A stretch of DNA of 64,000 nt from Sphingomonas jatrophae (GCF_900113315.1 NZ_FOZG01000003.1:434001-498000), one strand, 5' to 3'. Shown: positions 29,116 through 39,303, counted from the stretch's first letter. The notes: generated from the sequence alone by a model not told the origin. Translations and numbers: made by a program.

Positions 29116-29946
29116 GTGCCCCAAACCCTGATAGAGAGGATGTTCCACGAGGCCTGCCGCGCTGCAGGGCTTGCGGTGGAGCCCGAGCAGATGGTCGGCC
29201 GCTACCGGCCCGACTTCCTCGTCCGAGAACACAAGCTGATCGTCGAGCTTGACGGGCACGGCACCCATTCATCGGTCGAAGATCGTACCAGTGATGCCAT
29301 ACGCCAGCGCTACCTTCAGCGGCTGGGCTGGACCGTCCTGCGCTTCACCGGGCATGAGGTCATGCGGGACGCGGCGGGATGCGTCGAGGAGGTTCAGTCG
29401 TTCATCCTCGCGATCGGTCCGCCCGTGCCCACCTTCGCCGTCTACATCGACTGGCTCTTCTTCCAGCGCGCCGCTGTCGAGTTCGAGCAGCGCAATCGGA
29501 AGAACCTTGAGGCTCTGGGACTGATCACGCGCGACAGCTTCCTGAGGCTCCTGCCACGCGTCTTGGAAATGCCCGACTGGGTCGCCGTGCACCTCTTCGG
29601 TGCCGCGAGCACCTTTTCCCAGAGCGCCGTCACGCTCGAGACGAGCCGTCTGGTCGCCGACGGTCAGCGTCGGTTCGTGGTCGAGGAGCACCAGGCGGAC
29701 TTCCTGGCTGTAACGCTTCTGGACCACCTCAAGGAGCGACGTCCGGTGTACGGGGGAAAAGTTGTCCTTGTCGCCGACGACGGCGCCTACCCGCCCGAGT
29801 TCCTCGACGACGACCCTCACCTCGCTGCCCTGATCCGGCGGGACGAGGCGCGGTCACGCATGCTGACGATCCGCGCCAAGAAGTGGCAGGACATCGACTA
29901 TCTATTCGCGGAGCTCGCAGGAGTTCCGCTCCACGAAATGCGCTGA
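29116..29946 (+). CDS. DUF559-type nuclease fused to an unknown C-terminal domain
   Basis: 276 residues. The first ~95 are a PD-(D/E)XK nuclease of the DUF559/Vsr-like type: YRPDFLV with the metal Asp, LIVELDGHGTH with the E-x-D pair, and the closing GWTVLRFTGHEVM. The remaining ~170 residues (VYIDWLFFQRAAVEFEQRNR ... KKWQDIDYLFAEL) match nothing I know. GTG 29116 is used because GGAGGA lies seven bases before it; ATG 29065 would add 17 Arg-rich residues. It is isolated between gene-poor stretches, near DUF488 and two HNH genes, so a restriction or anti-phage role is possible. Confidence 0.8.
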   Translation: MPQTLIERMFHEACRAAGLAVEPEQMVGRYRPDFLVREHKLIVELDGHGTHSSVEDRTSDAIRQRYLQRLGWTVLRFTGHEVMRDAAGCVEEVQSFILAIGPPVPTFAVYIDWLFFQRAAVEFEQRNRKNLEALGLITRDSFLRLLPRVLEMPDWVAVHLFGAASTFSQSAVTLETSRLVADGQRRFVVEEHQADFLAVTLLDHLKERRPVYGGKVVLVADDGAYPPEFLDDDPHLAALIRRDEARSRMLTIRAKKWQDIDYLFAELAGVPLHEMR

Positions 29947-30323
29947 CACAGCCGTTGTCGAACAAGGCTGGTGTCCGCAGCTCTGGAAGCCGTCGTGCGC
30001 GGTCCGCTGGTCACCAGCCGACCATCCCCAACAGGTGTTCCTCAAAACAACCGCTGGTCTCCGGTTCCGGCTGGATGAGAGGCGGGGGTTCACGTCAGAC
30101 CGGCCGAGCGATAGGCAGGGCTTTAGCACCGGGTACCAGCTTCGCCGTTCGACCTGAACAAATGGCCGAAGCTGGGCAGCGGAAAACATGCCCTGAACGA
30201 CCGACTCTGGGTCCTTGCGGTGGCGCCGTGCCGTCGACGGCTCACGACCAACATGCGCCATGCCGATTAGGCAGGACGAATGTCTGTTCACGCGCCCATT
30301 GCTGACGATCGAAGTCGGCAGGG
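29947..30323. other. gene-free stretch
   Basis: No supported gene. The open frames here are Arg/Ser/Pro-rich and unlike real proteins. It looks like degenerate DNA at the edge of a cargo gene. Confidence 0.5.
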
Positions 30324-31202
30324 TTAGGCGCCCGGACGTGAATTCTCGGCGTCGCCAGCATCAATGCTGATTGCGCTCTTTAGGTCGCGTAACAGCGCTT
30401 CGAACGAATGCCGCTCAAGCGCCCCAGGCGCAAGCACGACGGCGTGGCCGCGATCATGGTCTTCGCCTTCGACAGGAATGCCATGCGTGTCGCCGGGGCA
30501 GAAGATCGTGCCGACATAGGTTCCGAGCACGCCGACGTGGAATGCGATGCCGTTCGCAAAAGGCTCGGTGAGAAGGATCGAGCGCGGCAGCAACTCGCAC
30601 ATTACACGGTAGAGATAAGAAGGACCACCTGGCTGGGCATCCGGGTGGAAGCGATCGGCAATCTGGAAGCCACAGTTGCGCAAAGCGGTGTCGGTCCTGG
30701 CGGCCTCGATGTCGAGCGCGATGACCTTGCGCAGTGAGGCGCAGTCGATAGCAGGAAGTAGCGCCTCACCGTAAACGAAATAGCCGCCGCCCAGTGCAAC
30801 CTTAGCAAGAAACCGCAGCGCGGTGAACATCCCAACATTGAGCTGGACGGTCAGGTCCTCGCCGGCGGACTCCTGGTCGGTGAGTTCGCGGCCAGCCTTG
30901 ACATCCCACACGCGCATGCCTTCCGGGGTGTGGCTGATCTGCGCCGGGCGCCCGGCAATCGTTGCTCGCCGCCAGCGCGGCACCGGCTTCCTACCATGCC
31001 CTTTCACAGGCGAGCGGGCGAGTTGAGGCGCGAGCAGCGGATCACTGGCGAGTGCGCCATCAACTTCGCTGCCCATCTTCGAATTGAATGCTTTCTGCGA
31101 CCAAACCTGAAACTGGTTGGTGCCGCCGAGCGACAAAGGGATGATATGATCCCAATTGCCATCGGTCTCTGGCACGTCCTGGTCGGTATATACGCAGTAC
31201 AC
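30324..31202 (-). CDS. HNH endonuclease-like protein (first of two relatives)
   Basis: 292 residues. The N-terminal HNH element reads CVYTDQ then DHIIPLSLGGTNQF; the usual C-x-x-C is reduced to a single Cys at the first position. A long uncharacterised C-terminal region follows, containing LRFLAKVALGGG, which resembles LRFLAKTAHAWA in the neighbouring gene pair. GTG 31202 has AAGGA seven bases upstream. It lies in tandem with a related but frame-broken gene; both have the layout of proteins annotated as HNH endonucleases of restriction/defence type. No partner methylase is visible. Confidence 0.75.
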   Translation of the reverse strand: MYCVYTDQDVPETDGNWDHIIPLSLGGTNQFQVWSQKAFNSKMGSEVDGALASDPLLAPQLARSPVKGHGRKPVPRWRRATIAGRPAQISHTPEGMRVWDVKAGRELTDQESAGEDLTVQLNVGMFTALRFLAKVALGGGYFVYGEALLPAIDCASLRKVIALDIEAARTDTALRNCGFQIADRFHPDAQPGGPSYLYRVMCELLPRSILLTEPFANGIAFHVGVLGTYVGTIFCPGDTHGIPVEGEDHDRGHAVVLAPGALERHSFEALLRDLKSAISIDAGDAENSRPGA

Positions 31203-31403
31203 GAATTATCCTTGAGCGAAGCGCCGGGCGCGGCTCTGCGCGCCTGCACAGATACAAACGGCCATCGGCAGCGACCAACGTGCGCCGTTCGCTAGCGGGG
31301 CTGGAACCGTCGGCTGTTCCCCGACCGGTCACTCACCCAGCGTAAAGCTCAGCACCAACGCACGTGTCCAATACGCTGTATTCGATGTTTCAGACCGAAA
31401 CGA

Positions 31404-32349
31404 TCACTGGGTCCGCTCACCGTAGCGCTCAAACATCCTAGCGTCCATGTCGAACCCGGGCTTAACCTTACCGACCACCACCAGATGCACGGGGCTGTTT
31501 ACCATCGGATACAGCTGAATCAGAGTGAACACGCAATCAGACAAAGCTCCGATATGCTCCCTACCCCCAACAATCCGAAACATGTGCCCTTCGCCTTCCA
31601 TCAAGTCTCCGATTTCCGGCATACCCTCATACAGGTACCGGGGCGCGTCACCGACGTAGCGCTCTATGTCGTCCGCCTTATTCAAAATGACATCGGCCAG
31701 GAAGGGATCGAAGGCATCCAAGCCGAATTTCGCAACCGCCCAAGCGTGAGCAGTCTTGGCGAGAAACCGCAGGGTGTCTTCACGAGAGACCACCCCGATC
31801 TGCGTCTGAACGATAAGCGCGCCCTTCTCATTGCCCACTTCTTTAGCAATGGCATCAAGCCTATCCCTCTGTTGGTAGGTCCAGCTCTTCCCCAACTCGC
31901 CACCTGCCTTGGCTGGCAGTCCAAGGATCGTCGGCGCTGGCGAGGTCCAAAGCGGCAGAACCAGTGGCGCTTCGGCAAACGGAACTAGCCGATAGCCTAG
32001 GTCGCGGATATGTTTCCCGCTCGAACCGATTTCGGTAAACGTGAGCCGCATATGCGTGTGGCGCTCAAGCAGTTTTTTCTTTTTTTTTCTGGGTGCGTGA
32101 TGGCGCCCCGATAGCACCCCTAAATGGGCCGATTTGGTTGATCAGGAAACCCTGCTCATACTTGTTGATGATCTTCTGGCACTCTCCGCAGGAGGCGTCC
32201 AAGATGCTGAGCACATCCGCTCCCATCGCGTACGGAATGACGTGCTCTTCGCTGCGCTTCAGTTTATCATTGCCGCAGTAAATGCACAGGCCAGGGGATG
32301 GAAGCTTCGTACGCGCGTAGGCATCCAAATCGATCTCATCAGACTTCAT
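31404..32349 (-). pseudogene. HNH endonuclease-like gene split by a frameshift at an A9 tract
   Basis: Two overlapping frames make one protein. The first (32065-32349) carries CIYCGNDKLKRSEEHVIPYA and a second pair, CGECQKIIN, giving a full HNH/zinc motif. The second (31404-32117) carries the long C-terminal region with LRFLAKTAHAWAVAKFGLD, resembling the neighbour at 30324. They meet at nine A then G then six A (minus strand, 32073-32088). Losing one A would fuse them. The gene may be dead, or expressed by polymerase slippage on the run. Confidence 0.7.
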
Positions 32350-32409
32350 TGCTTCCCCGTTATTGTTCGACGTCGTGAAGTGCTTTCAACGACAAGGGGC
32401 CTTCCAAAA

Positions 32410-32622
32410 CTAGGCGCCTAGGACCTCATTTGTCCGCTCCTGCCAGAAGCCGCCGTTTACCGCCGAGCCCGTGAATGACGACTTCGTCCCAGTTCCCGCT
32501 ATCGAAACTTGGCCATTAGGCTCAATGAATGATCGTCGGAAGTTGGGGAGCGGGATAATTGGCCCGAACGTCTGGGAATGGGTCGTGCCCGCCGCTGCGC
32601 GGCCGCCCAGATGCTCAAGCAA
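32410..32622 (-). CDS. short hypothetical protein
   Basis: 70 residues, Gly/Ser/Thr-rich, with no recognisable motif and no clear ribosome site. The C-terminal NGGFWQERTNEVLGA looks protein-like, so it could be the tail of a lost gene. Weak call. Confidence 0.2.
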   Translation of the reverse strand: MLEHLGGRAAAGTTHSQTFGPIIPLPNFRRSFIEPNGQVSIAGTGTKSSFTGSAVNGGFWQERTNEVLGA

Positions 32623-32689
32623 TTAATTTGGGTGCCTCGCGCGAGGCGCGCATAATTAAGCGGATCGATCTGCCGCAGGGTTAACGAAC

Positions 32690-32944
32690 TCAGTGTTCGG
32701 TAAGCTCGACGACCTCAAAATCGAAGCTCTTCCACCCGTGTCGCCCCGCCGCCTGTTCTGTCAGCGCCTCCTTGCTTGTGGCCTCCTTCGCGGAGGTGGC
32801 ATGACCCCAGAACACCTCGTATTTGCCACCGTGCAGATGCGCGATGATGCGCCAGTAATGCGTGAGCGGCGCGGCTGTAGGACCGATCGTCTTTACATAG
32901 CCATCGGCCATCGTCGCGGTCAGATAGCGCTTCTTTCTCGCCAT
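32690..32944 (-). CDS. small basic protein, hypothetical
   Basis: 84 residues from ATG 32944 (89 from 32959). Composition and codon use look genuine: basic start ARKKRYLTATM, aromatic centre HYWRIIAHLHGGKYEVFWGH, acidic end FDFEVVELTEH. No family is recognised. It follows the DUF3253 gene on the same strand, with 48 bases between them, so they may be co-transcribed. Confidence 0.55.
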   Translation of the reverse strand: MARKKRYLTATMADGYVKTIGPTAAPLTHYWRIIAHLHGGKYEVFWGHATSAKEATSKEALTEQAAGRHGWKSFDFEVVELTEH

Positions 32945-32992
32945 CACTGCGCGATACACCAGCGGCGACAGGAACGGGAGGGGGGTCTCGCC

Positions 32993-33229
32993 TCATTTGT
33001 CACTGAGACGGCGGATCCGGTACGGTCCCGATCGCATCGCGAGCCACCGTCCCTTCCAGCTCAGCCGCACCAGTCCGTCTCGGACCAGCCCGTCGATTGC
33101 AGCGTGGACTGCGGGCATCGCGCCGCGCCAGTCCGGCGCGATCGCGCGCGCTACCTCGTTCGGGCAGATCGTCGCAGCCGGTGCGCGGCGTGCGAGCAGG
33201 CACAGTGCCGTGGCCCTTGGATCGGTCAC
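32993..33229 (-). CDS. DUF3253 protein
   Basis: 78 residues. TICPNEVARAIAPDWRGAMP followed by AIDGLVRDGLVRLSWKG and PYRIRR is the DUF3253 signature, a small winged-helix-like fold of unknown role often seen next to DNA-repair and stress genes. It is upstream of a small basic protein on the same strand. Confidence 0.85.
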   Translation of the reverse strand: MTDPRATALCLLARRAPAATICPNEVARAIAPDWRGAMPAVHAAIDGLVRDGLVRLSWKGRWLAMRSGPYRIRRLSDK

Positions 33230-33751
33230 CCGGCATACGTCGGTCCCGCTCGCCGCCCGTTCAAGCCCGCGGAAGGAGCGATCTGCGTTACGCCTGCTGG
33301 ACGTGCGGCGGCATTTAGCTGATGCCTAAGCGCGCGAGACCAGCATGAATGAGCGGCCGCTTCTGGCAATCACGATAGACCTCTTGCATGACCGCTTGTG
33401 GGTCCTTCCTGCCCGGCAGCTATCGTTTGCCTTGATGCGGATAGCTGACGTTGCGCACCTCGCCTGGACATTGTTTTTTGAACGGCTTGATGAACGCCGG
33501 CCCGCGGCGCGGTCGGTGCTAAGCCCGTGATATGCCGATGTCGGACAAACGATCGTCTTCTGAACAGGGGTTCTTCGCCCCTCAAAGCCGCTGACGAGCG
33601 TGGTCCCGCCAGCCTCCCCTAAATCGACCGGTTGTGATACCAGCAGGGGCTTAGTAGGTTTCGACGGGCCGCCCTTCTTGAACGGGTGGTTTTCGGGCAC
33701 ACTATTCCGGCCAGGCGCGTTACACTCTCGGGTGAAAGGAGCCGAGGCTCG
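33230..33751. other. gene-free stretch before the sensor kinase
   Basis: About 520 bases with no convincing gene on either strand. GAAAGGAG at 33734-33741 is the ribosome site for the kinase. No clear promoter can be named. Confidence 0.5.
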
Positions 33752-36700
33752 TTGGAAGAGAACGCACTTAGCGCGGATGACATAATCGTCACCAGCCGGC
33801 TTAGCGAAAGACCTGGCCGTGCCCCGGATTATGCGGCCGAAAATCGCGCTCTCGAAGCCTTGGCGAATGAGCTGGCCGAACGTCCCGAAAACCTGCTCCA
33901 GAAACTAGCCGAGACGATTGTCGAACTTGGTCTTGGCGAGTCTGCTGGCATCAGCATCGAAGAGATTGCGGGCATCCGGCAATTCCGTTGGGTAGCCCTC
34001 GCCGGTGTCTGGGGGAAGTTGCGTGGCAGCACCATCCCGTTCGACGCCAGCCCTTGCGGATTGGCGGTCCGGCGCGACCAGTTGCTGCTGATCGAAAGAC
34101 CGGACAGGTTCTTCGCAGAAGCGCAGGTCGAACCGCTCATCCACGAAGGCCTCTTGTTGCCGTTTCATGTAGACGACAGGCCGGTCGGCACGCTCTGGGT
34201 CAACGCTCACAACCCGATCCGCAAGTTCGATGAGGAGGATGCCCGACTCTTAACACGCCTCGCCCGCTTCGCCGCCGCAGGCTTCCGGACCGTCCAGGTG
34301 CTGGAGGAAGCGCAGGCGCGCAGGAGCGAGCTGGAGCAGCGTGTGGCGGCACAGGTCGCCGAGGTTAGGGCTAGCGAAGAAAAGTACCGCACCCTGTTCG
34401 AGACAATGGGCCAGGGATTCATCGAGCTAAAGGTGATGCACGACGAGCACGGCCGCCCGGTCGACCTGCACTATCTTGAGCTGAACCCGGCTTTCGAGCG
34501 GCAGTTCGGCGTGTCCGTCGCGCAAGCGCGAGGAAAGCGGGCGAGCGAGTTCTTCCCGGACTTCGACCCGGCCTGGACGGACTTGTTCGACCGGGTCGCA
34601 CGGACGGGAACGCCCGAGAGAATTGAAGAGGCGTTGGCAGGCCGCTGGTTCGAGGTTTTCGCCTATCCCGGCGCCGATCGCAGAGTCATGGCGCTTTACG
34701 AAGATATATCCGAGCGCAAGCAGGCCGAGGCCAACACCGCCTTATTGGCGTCAATCGCCGACGATCTGGCCCGCCTGACCGAACCCGACGACATCATCCA
34801 ATCGGTGGGGGTGCGGTTGGGCGAGGCATTGGACCTGAGCTTGTATCTGTACTGCGACGTCGATGAAGAAGGTGACGAAGTCACGGTTCACCCCAGTTGG
34901 CAACGTGAAGAGGTACTCCGCAAGCAGACCTATCGTATCGCCGATTTCCTGACCGGGGAGTTCGCCCGCTCGCAGCGTGCCGGCGAAACCTTCGTCGTCC
35001 GCGACACGGTCGCCGATGAGCGGACCGACGCCGCAGCTTATGCTCTGATATCGACCGCCTCGATCGTGGCCGTCCCGTTCCATCGCGACGGCAAATGGGT
35101 GGCGTGCTTGGCCGTCAGTGGCGCAACACCCCGAGACTGGAAGGCAAGCCAGATCGCGATTGTTCAGGAGGTGGCCGAGCGGGTGTTCCCACGCGTCGAA
35201 CGGGCCCGCGCCGAGGCGGCGTTGCAGGAGAGCGAGGAGAAGTTCCGCACTGTCTTTGAATCGATCGACCACGCGTTCGTGGTTCAAGAGATCCTTCGTG
35301 ATGACGGCGGTCTGGCAATTGACATGCGGTACGTGGAGATAAACCCGGCCTTCACCCGCCAGACCGGGCTTGGCTCCGAAATCGTTGGCAAGCTCGTGAG
35401 CGAAGTCATGCCTGATGTGGAGCGTTTCCTAATCGATATCCATGACCGGGTGGCGCGAACCGGGATCCCGGAGCGGTTCGAAAACTATAACCAGAGCACC
35501 GGTCGGTGGTATAACGCCCACATTACCGCCGTCGGCGGAGAAGGCCGTCTCGCGGCTTCCGTGTTCGAAGACATAAGCACGCGCAAGCAAGCCGAGATCA
35601 CGCTACGCGAAAGCGAGGAGCGACAGGCGTTCCTGTTGCAACTGTCTGACGCTTTGCGCGGGCTTGCCGACCCGATCGAGATCGAGGAGCAGGCGACACG
35701 GCTCCTAGCGCGTCAACTTCAAGTCAGCCGCGCCGTCTACACCACCTTCGTCGTCGAAGGTGATCGCGAGTACGTCGCGATCGAGCGTGAACAACGCGCA
35801 CCCGGCACGCCGAGCCTCGTCGGGCGCTACCCGGTCGAAGCATGGAAGGACGACATCGACACGCTTCGCGCAGGGCGCGCTACAGTCATCCCAGACATCG
35901 AACTCGAGCCGATGAGCGAGGAGAGGCTAGCGAGCTGGCAGGCGCTCGGCGCCCGCGCTCGGATGGGCGTCCCTCTCGTCAAGGGTGGCCGACTGGCGGT
36001 AGTGCTCGGCGTGCACAGCGCCACACCGCGCGCTTGGACCGCACAAGATGTCGAACTCGTCCGAGAGACGGGCGAGCGAACATGGGCGGCGGTCGAGCGC
36101 GCTCGGGCGGAAGGTGCGCTGCGCGAAAGCGAGGCCGGACTTGCCGCCGAGCTGCGCGGGACGGAGCGGCTGCGCGGTCTTGCCGATTATCTCGTCGCGG
36201 AGGATGACGCGGACAAGCTGCATGACGAGATCCTGTCGGCGGCAATCGAGCTGACCCAGTCGGACGCCGGCACGATCCAGCTCTACGATCCGGACACGCA
36301 CTCGCTCGTGCTGCTGGTGACGCGCGATATCGAGCCGCGGATGACCGATAATTTCCACCGTGTCGATGCGGACAGTAAAACGGCCTGTGGCATGGCGCTG
36401 AGGAGCGGCGCCCGCACCTTCGTCGATTTCGATGACGAGACCGACGAGGCGTGCCGGATGCATATCGAAGCCGGCTATCGCTCCGCGCAGGCGACACCGC
36501 TGCTGTCGCGCGCCGGCGAGCCGCTCGGCATGCTCAACACGCATTGGCGTGAGGCGGGACATCGGCCGAACGAGCGAGAGCTGCGCTTCCTCGACCTGCT
36601 CGCACGCCAAGCGGCCGACCTGATCGAGCAGCACCGGACGCAGACGATCCTGCGCGAAAGCGAGTCGCGCTTCCGCGAGTTCGGCGAGAACAGCTCGGAT

Positions 36701-38413
36701 GCCTTGTGGATCGTCGACGCGGCAACGATGCGGCTGGAATATCTCAGCCCCGCTTTCGAGCGCATCTGGGGCGAAAGCCGCGACGGCGTGATGGCGGACA
36801 TTTCGCACTGGGCCGAGCTGGTCCATCCCGACGACCGCGCGCAAGCGGGCGAGGCGATGCCGCGCCTGCTCGCCGGCGAGCCGTTCGTCACCGAATACCG
36901 CATCGTCCGCCCCGACGGCGACGTGCGCTGGATAAGAGACGCGGGGTTCCCGATCGTCGAGGACGGCGTGGTCAAGCGCGGCGGCGGCATCGCCCAGGAC
37001 GTGACCGACCTCAAGCGGGCCGAGGCGGCGGTACGCGAAAGCGACGAGCGGCTGCGCCAGTTCGGCGAGGCGTCGCAGGACGTGCTGTGGATCCGCGACG
37101 CCGAGACGCTGCAATGGACGTACCTGACGCCCGCCTTCGAGGCGATCTACGGCGTCGGCCGGGACGAAGCGCTTGCCGGCAATAACTATCGCAGTTGGCT
37201 GGAACTGATCGTGCCTGAGGATCGCCGCCACGCCCAGGCGGCAATCGAGCGGATCCGCCAGGGCGAGCATGTCACGTTCGATTACCGCATCCGACGACCC
37301 ACGGACGGCGCGATCCGATGGCTGCGCAATACCGACTTCCCGATTGCCGACGCCACGGGCAAGGTCGCGCTGGTCGGGGGCGTTGGTCATGACTTGACGG
37401 AGCTACGGGAAGCGGAGCTGCGTCTTCAGAGCTTGATGGAAGGCATACCCCAACTCGTCTGGCGCGCGGTCGACGGCGGACAGTGGACATGGGCGAGCCC
37501 TCAATGGACCGCCTACACCGGCCAGTCGGAACCGGACAGTCATGGCTTCGGCTGGCTGGACCCTGTCCACCCCGACGATCGCGGCAGCGTCAAGGACATC
37601 TGGTCAAAGGCTGTCGAACGCGGTTCGTTCGAGGCCGACTATCGGATATGCCGGTCCGACGACGGCCAGTACCGCTGGTTCCAGACCCGAGCGACGCCGG
37701 TGCGTGACGACACGGGCCGCGTCGTGGAATGGCTCGGTACGTCCACCGACATCGACGATCTGCGCGAGCTGCAGGAGCGCCAGAAGGTCCTGGTGGCCGA
37801 ACTCCAGCATCGCACCCGAAATCTGATGGGCGTGGTCCGCTCGATGTCCGACAAGACCGCGCGCGCCAGCGCCGACCTTCCCGATTTCCGAGGGCGCTTT
37901 CGCGATCGGCTGGAAGCGCTCGCCCGCGTGCAGGGTCTGTTGTCGCGCATGAACGACCATGATCGCGTGACATTCGACGAACTCATCCAGACCGAGCTGT
38001 CGGCCATGGACGGCAGCGCCGACCGCGTGACGTTGAGCGGGCCGAACGGCGTCCGTCTGCGGTCCTCGACGGTGCAGACGCTCGCGCTCGCTCTCCACGA
38101 ACTGGCGACCAATGCGTTGAAGTATGGCGCCCTTGGGCAGTCGTCAGGTCGGCTCTCCATCACCTGGTCGCTGGAACACGAGGGCGACGGTGGCAAACCG
38201 TGGCTGCACATTGACTGGCGCGAGCGCGGTGTGGACATGCTTCCCCCAGGATCGGCGCCGCGCGGCACCGGCCAGGGCCGCGAGTTGATCGAGCAGGCGC
38301 TTCCCTATCAGCTCAAGGCGAAAACGTCATACACACTTGGGCCTGACGGTGTTCACTGCACAATCTCGATCCCGGTCTCAGCCACGACAGCAGGAATGGA
38401 AGAATATGCCTGA
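33752..38413 (+). CDS. giant multi-PAS/GAF HWE-family sensor histidine kinase
   Basis: About 1553 residues from TTG 33752 (AAAGGAG ten bases before), all soluble with no membrane helix. In order: GAF (~30-180), PAS (~215-320), GAF (~330-500), PAS (~510-620), GAF (~630-800), GAF (~820-960), then three PAS domains (~970-1340) with recurring ERKQAEA-type linkers and PAS/PAC motifs such as WAELVHPDDR. The kinase core is HWE type: phospho-His in VAELQHRTRNLMGVV (His1353), N-box LHELATNALKYGAL and the W-x-E motif IDWRERG. This family often signals light, redox or general stress. The response-regulator gene overlaps its end by 8 bases. Confidence 0.93.
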   Translation: MEENALSADDIIVTSRLSERPGRAPDYAAENRALEALANELAERPENLLQKLAETIVELGLGESAGISIEEIAGIRQFRWVALAGVWGKLRGSTIPFDASPCGLAVRRDQLLLIERPDRFFAEAQVEPLIHEGLLLPFHVDDRPVGTLWVNAHNPIRKFDEEDARLLTRLARFAAAGFRTVQVLEEAQARRSELEQRVAAQVAEVRASEEKYRTLFETMGQGFIELKVMHDEHGRPVDLHYLELNPAFERQFGVSVAQARGKRASEFFPDFDPAWTDLFDRVARTGTPERIEEALAGRWFEVFAYPGADRRVMALYEDISERKQAEANTALLASIADDLARLTEPDDIIQSVGVRLGEALDLSLYLYCDVDEEGDEVTVHPSWQREEVLRKQTYRIADFLTGEFARSQRAGETFVVRDTVADERTDAAAYALISTASIVAVPFHRDGKWVACLAVSGATPRDWKASQIAIVQEVAERVFPRVERARAEAALQESEEKFRTVFESIDHAFVVQEILRDDGGLAIDMRYVEINPAFTRQTGLGSEIVGKLVSEVMPDVERFLIDIHDRVARTGIPERFENYNQSTGRWYNAHITAVGGEGRLAASVFEDISTRKQAEITLRESEERQAFLLQLSDALRGLADPIEIEEQATRLLARQLQVSRAVYTTFVVEGDREYVAIEREQRAPGTPSLVGRYPVEAWKDDIDTLRAGRATVIPDIELEPMSEERLASWQALGARARMGVPLVKGGRLAVVLGVHSATPRAWTAQDVELVRETGERTWAAVERARAEGALRESEAGLAAELRGTERLRGLADYLVAEDDADKLHDEILSAAIELTQSDAGTIQLYDPDTHSLVLLVTRDIEPRMTDNFHRVDADSKTACGMALRSGARTFVDFDDETDEACRMHIEAGYRSAQATPLLSRAGEPLGMLNTHWREAGHRPNERELRFLDLLARQAADLIEQHRTQTILRESESRFREFGENSSDALWIVDAATMRLEYLSPAFERIWGESRDGVMADISHWAELVHPDDRAQAGEAMPRLLAGEPFVTEYRIVRPDGDVRWIRDAGFPIVEDGVVKRGGGIAQDVTDLKRAEAAVRESDERLRQFGEASQDVLWIRDAETLQWTYLTPAFEAIYGVGRDEALAGNNYRSWLELIVPEDRRHAQAAIERIRQGEHVTFDYRIRRPTDGAIRWLRNTDFPIADATGKVALVGGVGHDLTELREAELRLQSLMEGIPQLVWRAVDGGQWTWASPQWTAYTGQSEPDSHGFGWLDPVHPDDRGSVKDIWSKAVERGSFEADYRICRSDDGQYRWFQTRATPVRDDTGRVVEWLGTSTDIDDLRELQERQKVLVAELQHRTRNLMGVVRSMSDKTARASADLPDFRGRFRDRLEALARVQGLLSRMNDHDRVTFDELIQTELSAMDGSADRVTLSGPNGVRLRSSTVQTLALALHELATNALKYGALGQSSGRLSITWSLEHEGDGGKPWLHIDWRERGVDMLPPGSAPRGTGQGRELIEQALPYQLKAKTSYTLGPDGVHCTISIPVSATTAGMEEYA

Positions 38414-38777
38414 ACGCAGCCTTCGCGACTGCCGCATCCTCGTCGTTGAGGACGAGTACATGCTTGCCGATGAGCTTCGGACGGAACTGGGCGACGCCGG
38501 CGCGATCGTGCTAGGGCCGGTGGGAAATGTTGAGGATGCGCTGGAGCTGGTCCAATCCGAGCAGGCTATCGACGGTGGTATCCTCGACGTGAACCTGAGT
38601 GGCGAGATGGTGTTTCCCGCCGCCGACCTCCTGACGGATCGCGGCGTACCATTCGTCTTCACGACCGGCTACGACGCGTCCGCTATCCCCAGCCGATTCG
38701 CGGATGTTGTTCGCTGCGAGAAGCCGATCAACATCAAGAAAGTGACGCAGGCGATCGGCCGCGTCATTCACTCCTGA
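38406..38777 (+). CDS. single-domain response regulator
   Basis: 123 residues, a lone receiver domain. Acidic pocket VVEDE, phospho-acceptor Asp61 in GGILDVNLSGE, switch Thr in VFTTGYD and Lys in CEKPIN are all present. There is no output domain, so it should act by protein contact or phosphotransfer. ATG 38406 overlaps the kinase stop, so the pair is co-translated and it is the likely target of the kinase. Confidence 0.93.
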   Translation: MPERSLRDCRILVVEDEYMLADELRTELGDAGAIVLGPVGNVEDALELVQSEQAIDGGILDVNLSGEMVFPAADLLTDRGVPFVFTTGYDASAIPSRFADVVRCEKPINIKKVTQAIGRVIHS

Positions 38778-39303
38778 TACGGCTCGACGTCCCCTTCCGG
38801 TCGCTCACACGCCTCCACCGTTGCACTAGAGGCTAGCGGCGGTGGCAGTCGGCGGCATATGCCGGTTTGCGATGCTCCTAGAGTAGCGCATACAGCGAAA
38901 TTTACTCGTTATGTTTACCCGGTCCGGGGCACCAATCAGCAACGGCGAATGGCGAGCGGCTACTGGTTCAAAGCGAATGTCCGCTTTAACCCCTTGCATC
39001 GCGGGAAGCTGCCAAACGGCGAACGGCCCAATTCCAGCCGCGCAGCATCGTTTGAACGGAGGTCTGCTTCCGGGAAGCGGGCCCGCGACCCCGAACGTCC
39101 GCATCTGGGTCGTTCCCGACGTACGAACGGGTTGGCGCGCGGCTTCACTGCTCGCGATCATCCGACAGCAACGAAGCAGCCAGCCCGCCTCCCACCATGG
39201 CCAGCGGAACACCCCTGCCCCACTCGGGTTATCCACCAGAGCCCCACGCCCCCCCTGCCCCTGCCGCCGGGCTCCCACCATCCAACCAAGCGAGGACCTC
39301 GAC
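38778..39303. other. gene-free stretch after the two-component genes
   Basis: About 525 bases. No supported gene. AAAGCGAATGTCCGCTTT near 38980 is a palindrome-like motif in otherwise featureless DNA. Confidence 0.45.

Noticed and set aside
29883-30305. 140-residue open frame downstream of the DUF559 gene
   Set aside because: It overlaps the real gene's end and has low-complexity Ser/Arg composition.
33326-33700. 124-residue minus-strand frame before the kinase
   Set aside because: Ser/Arg-rich, no motif and no ribosome site; judged non-coding.
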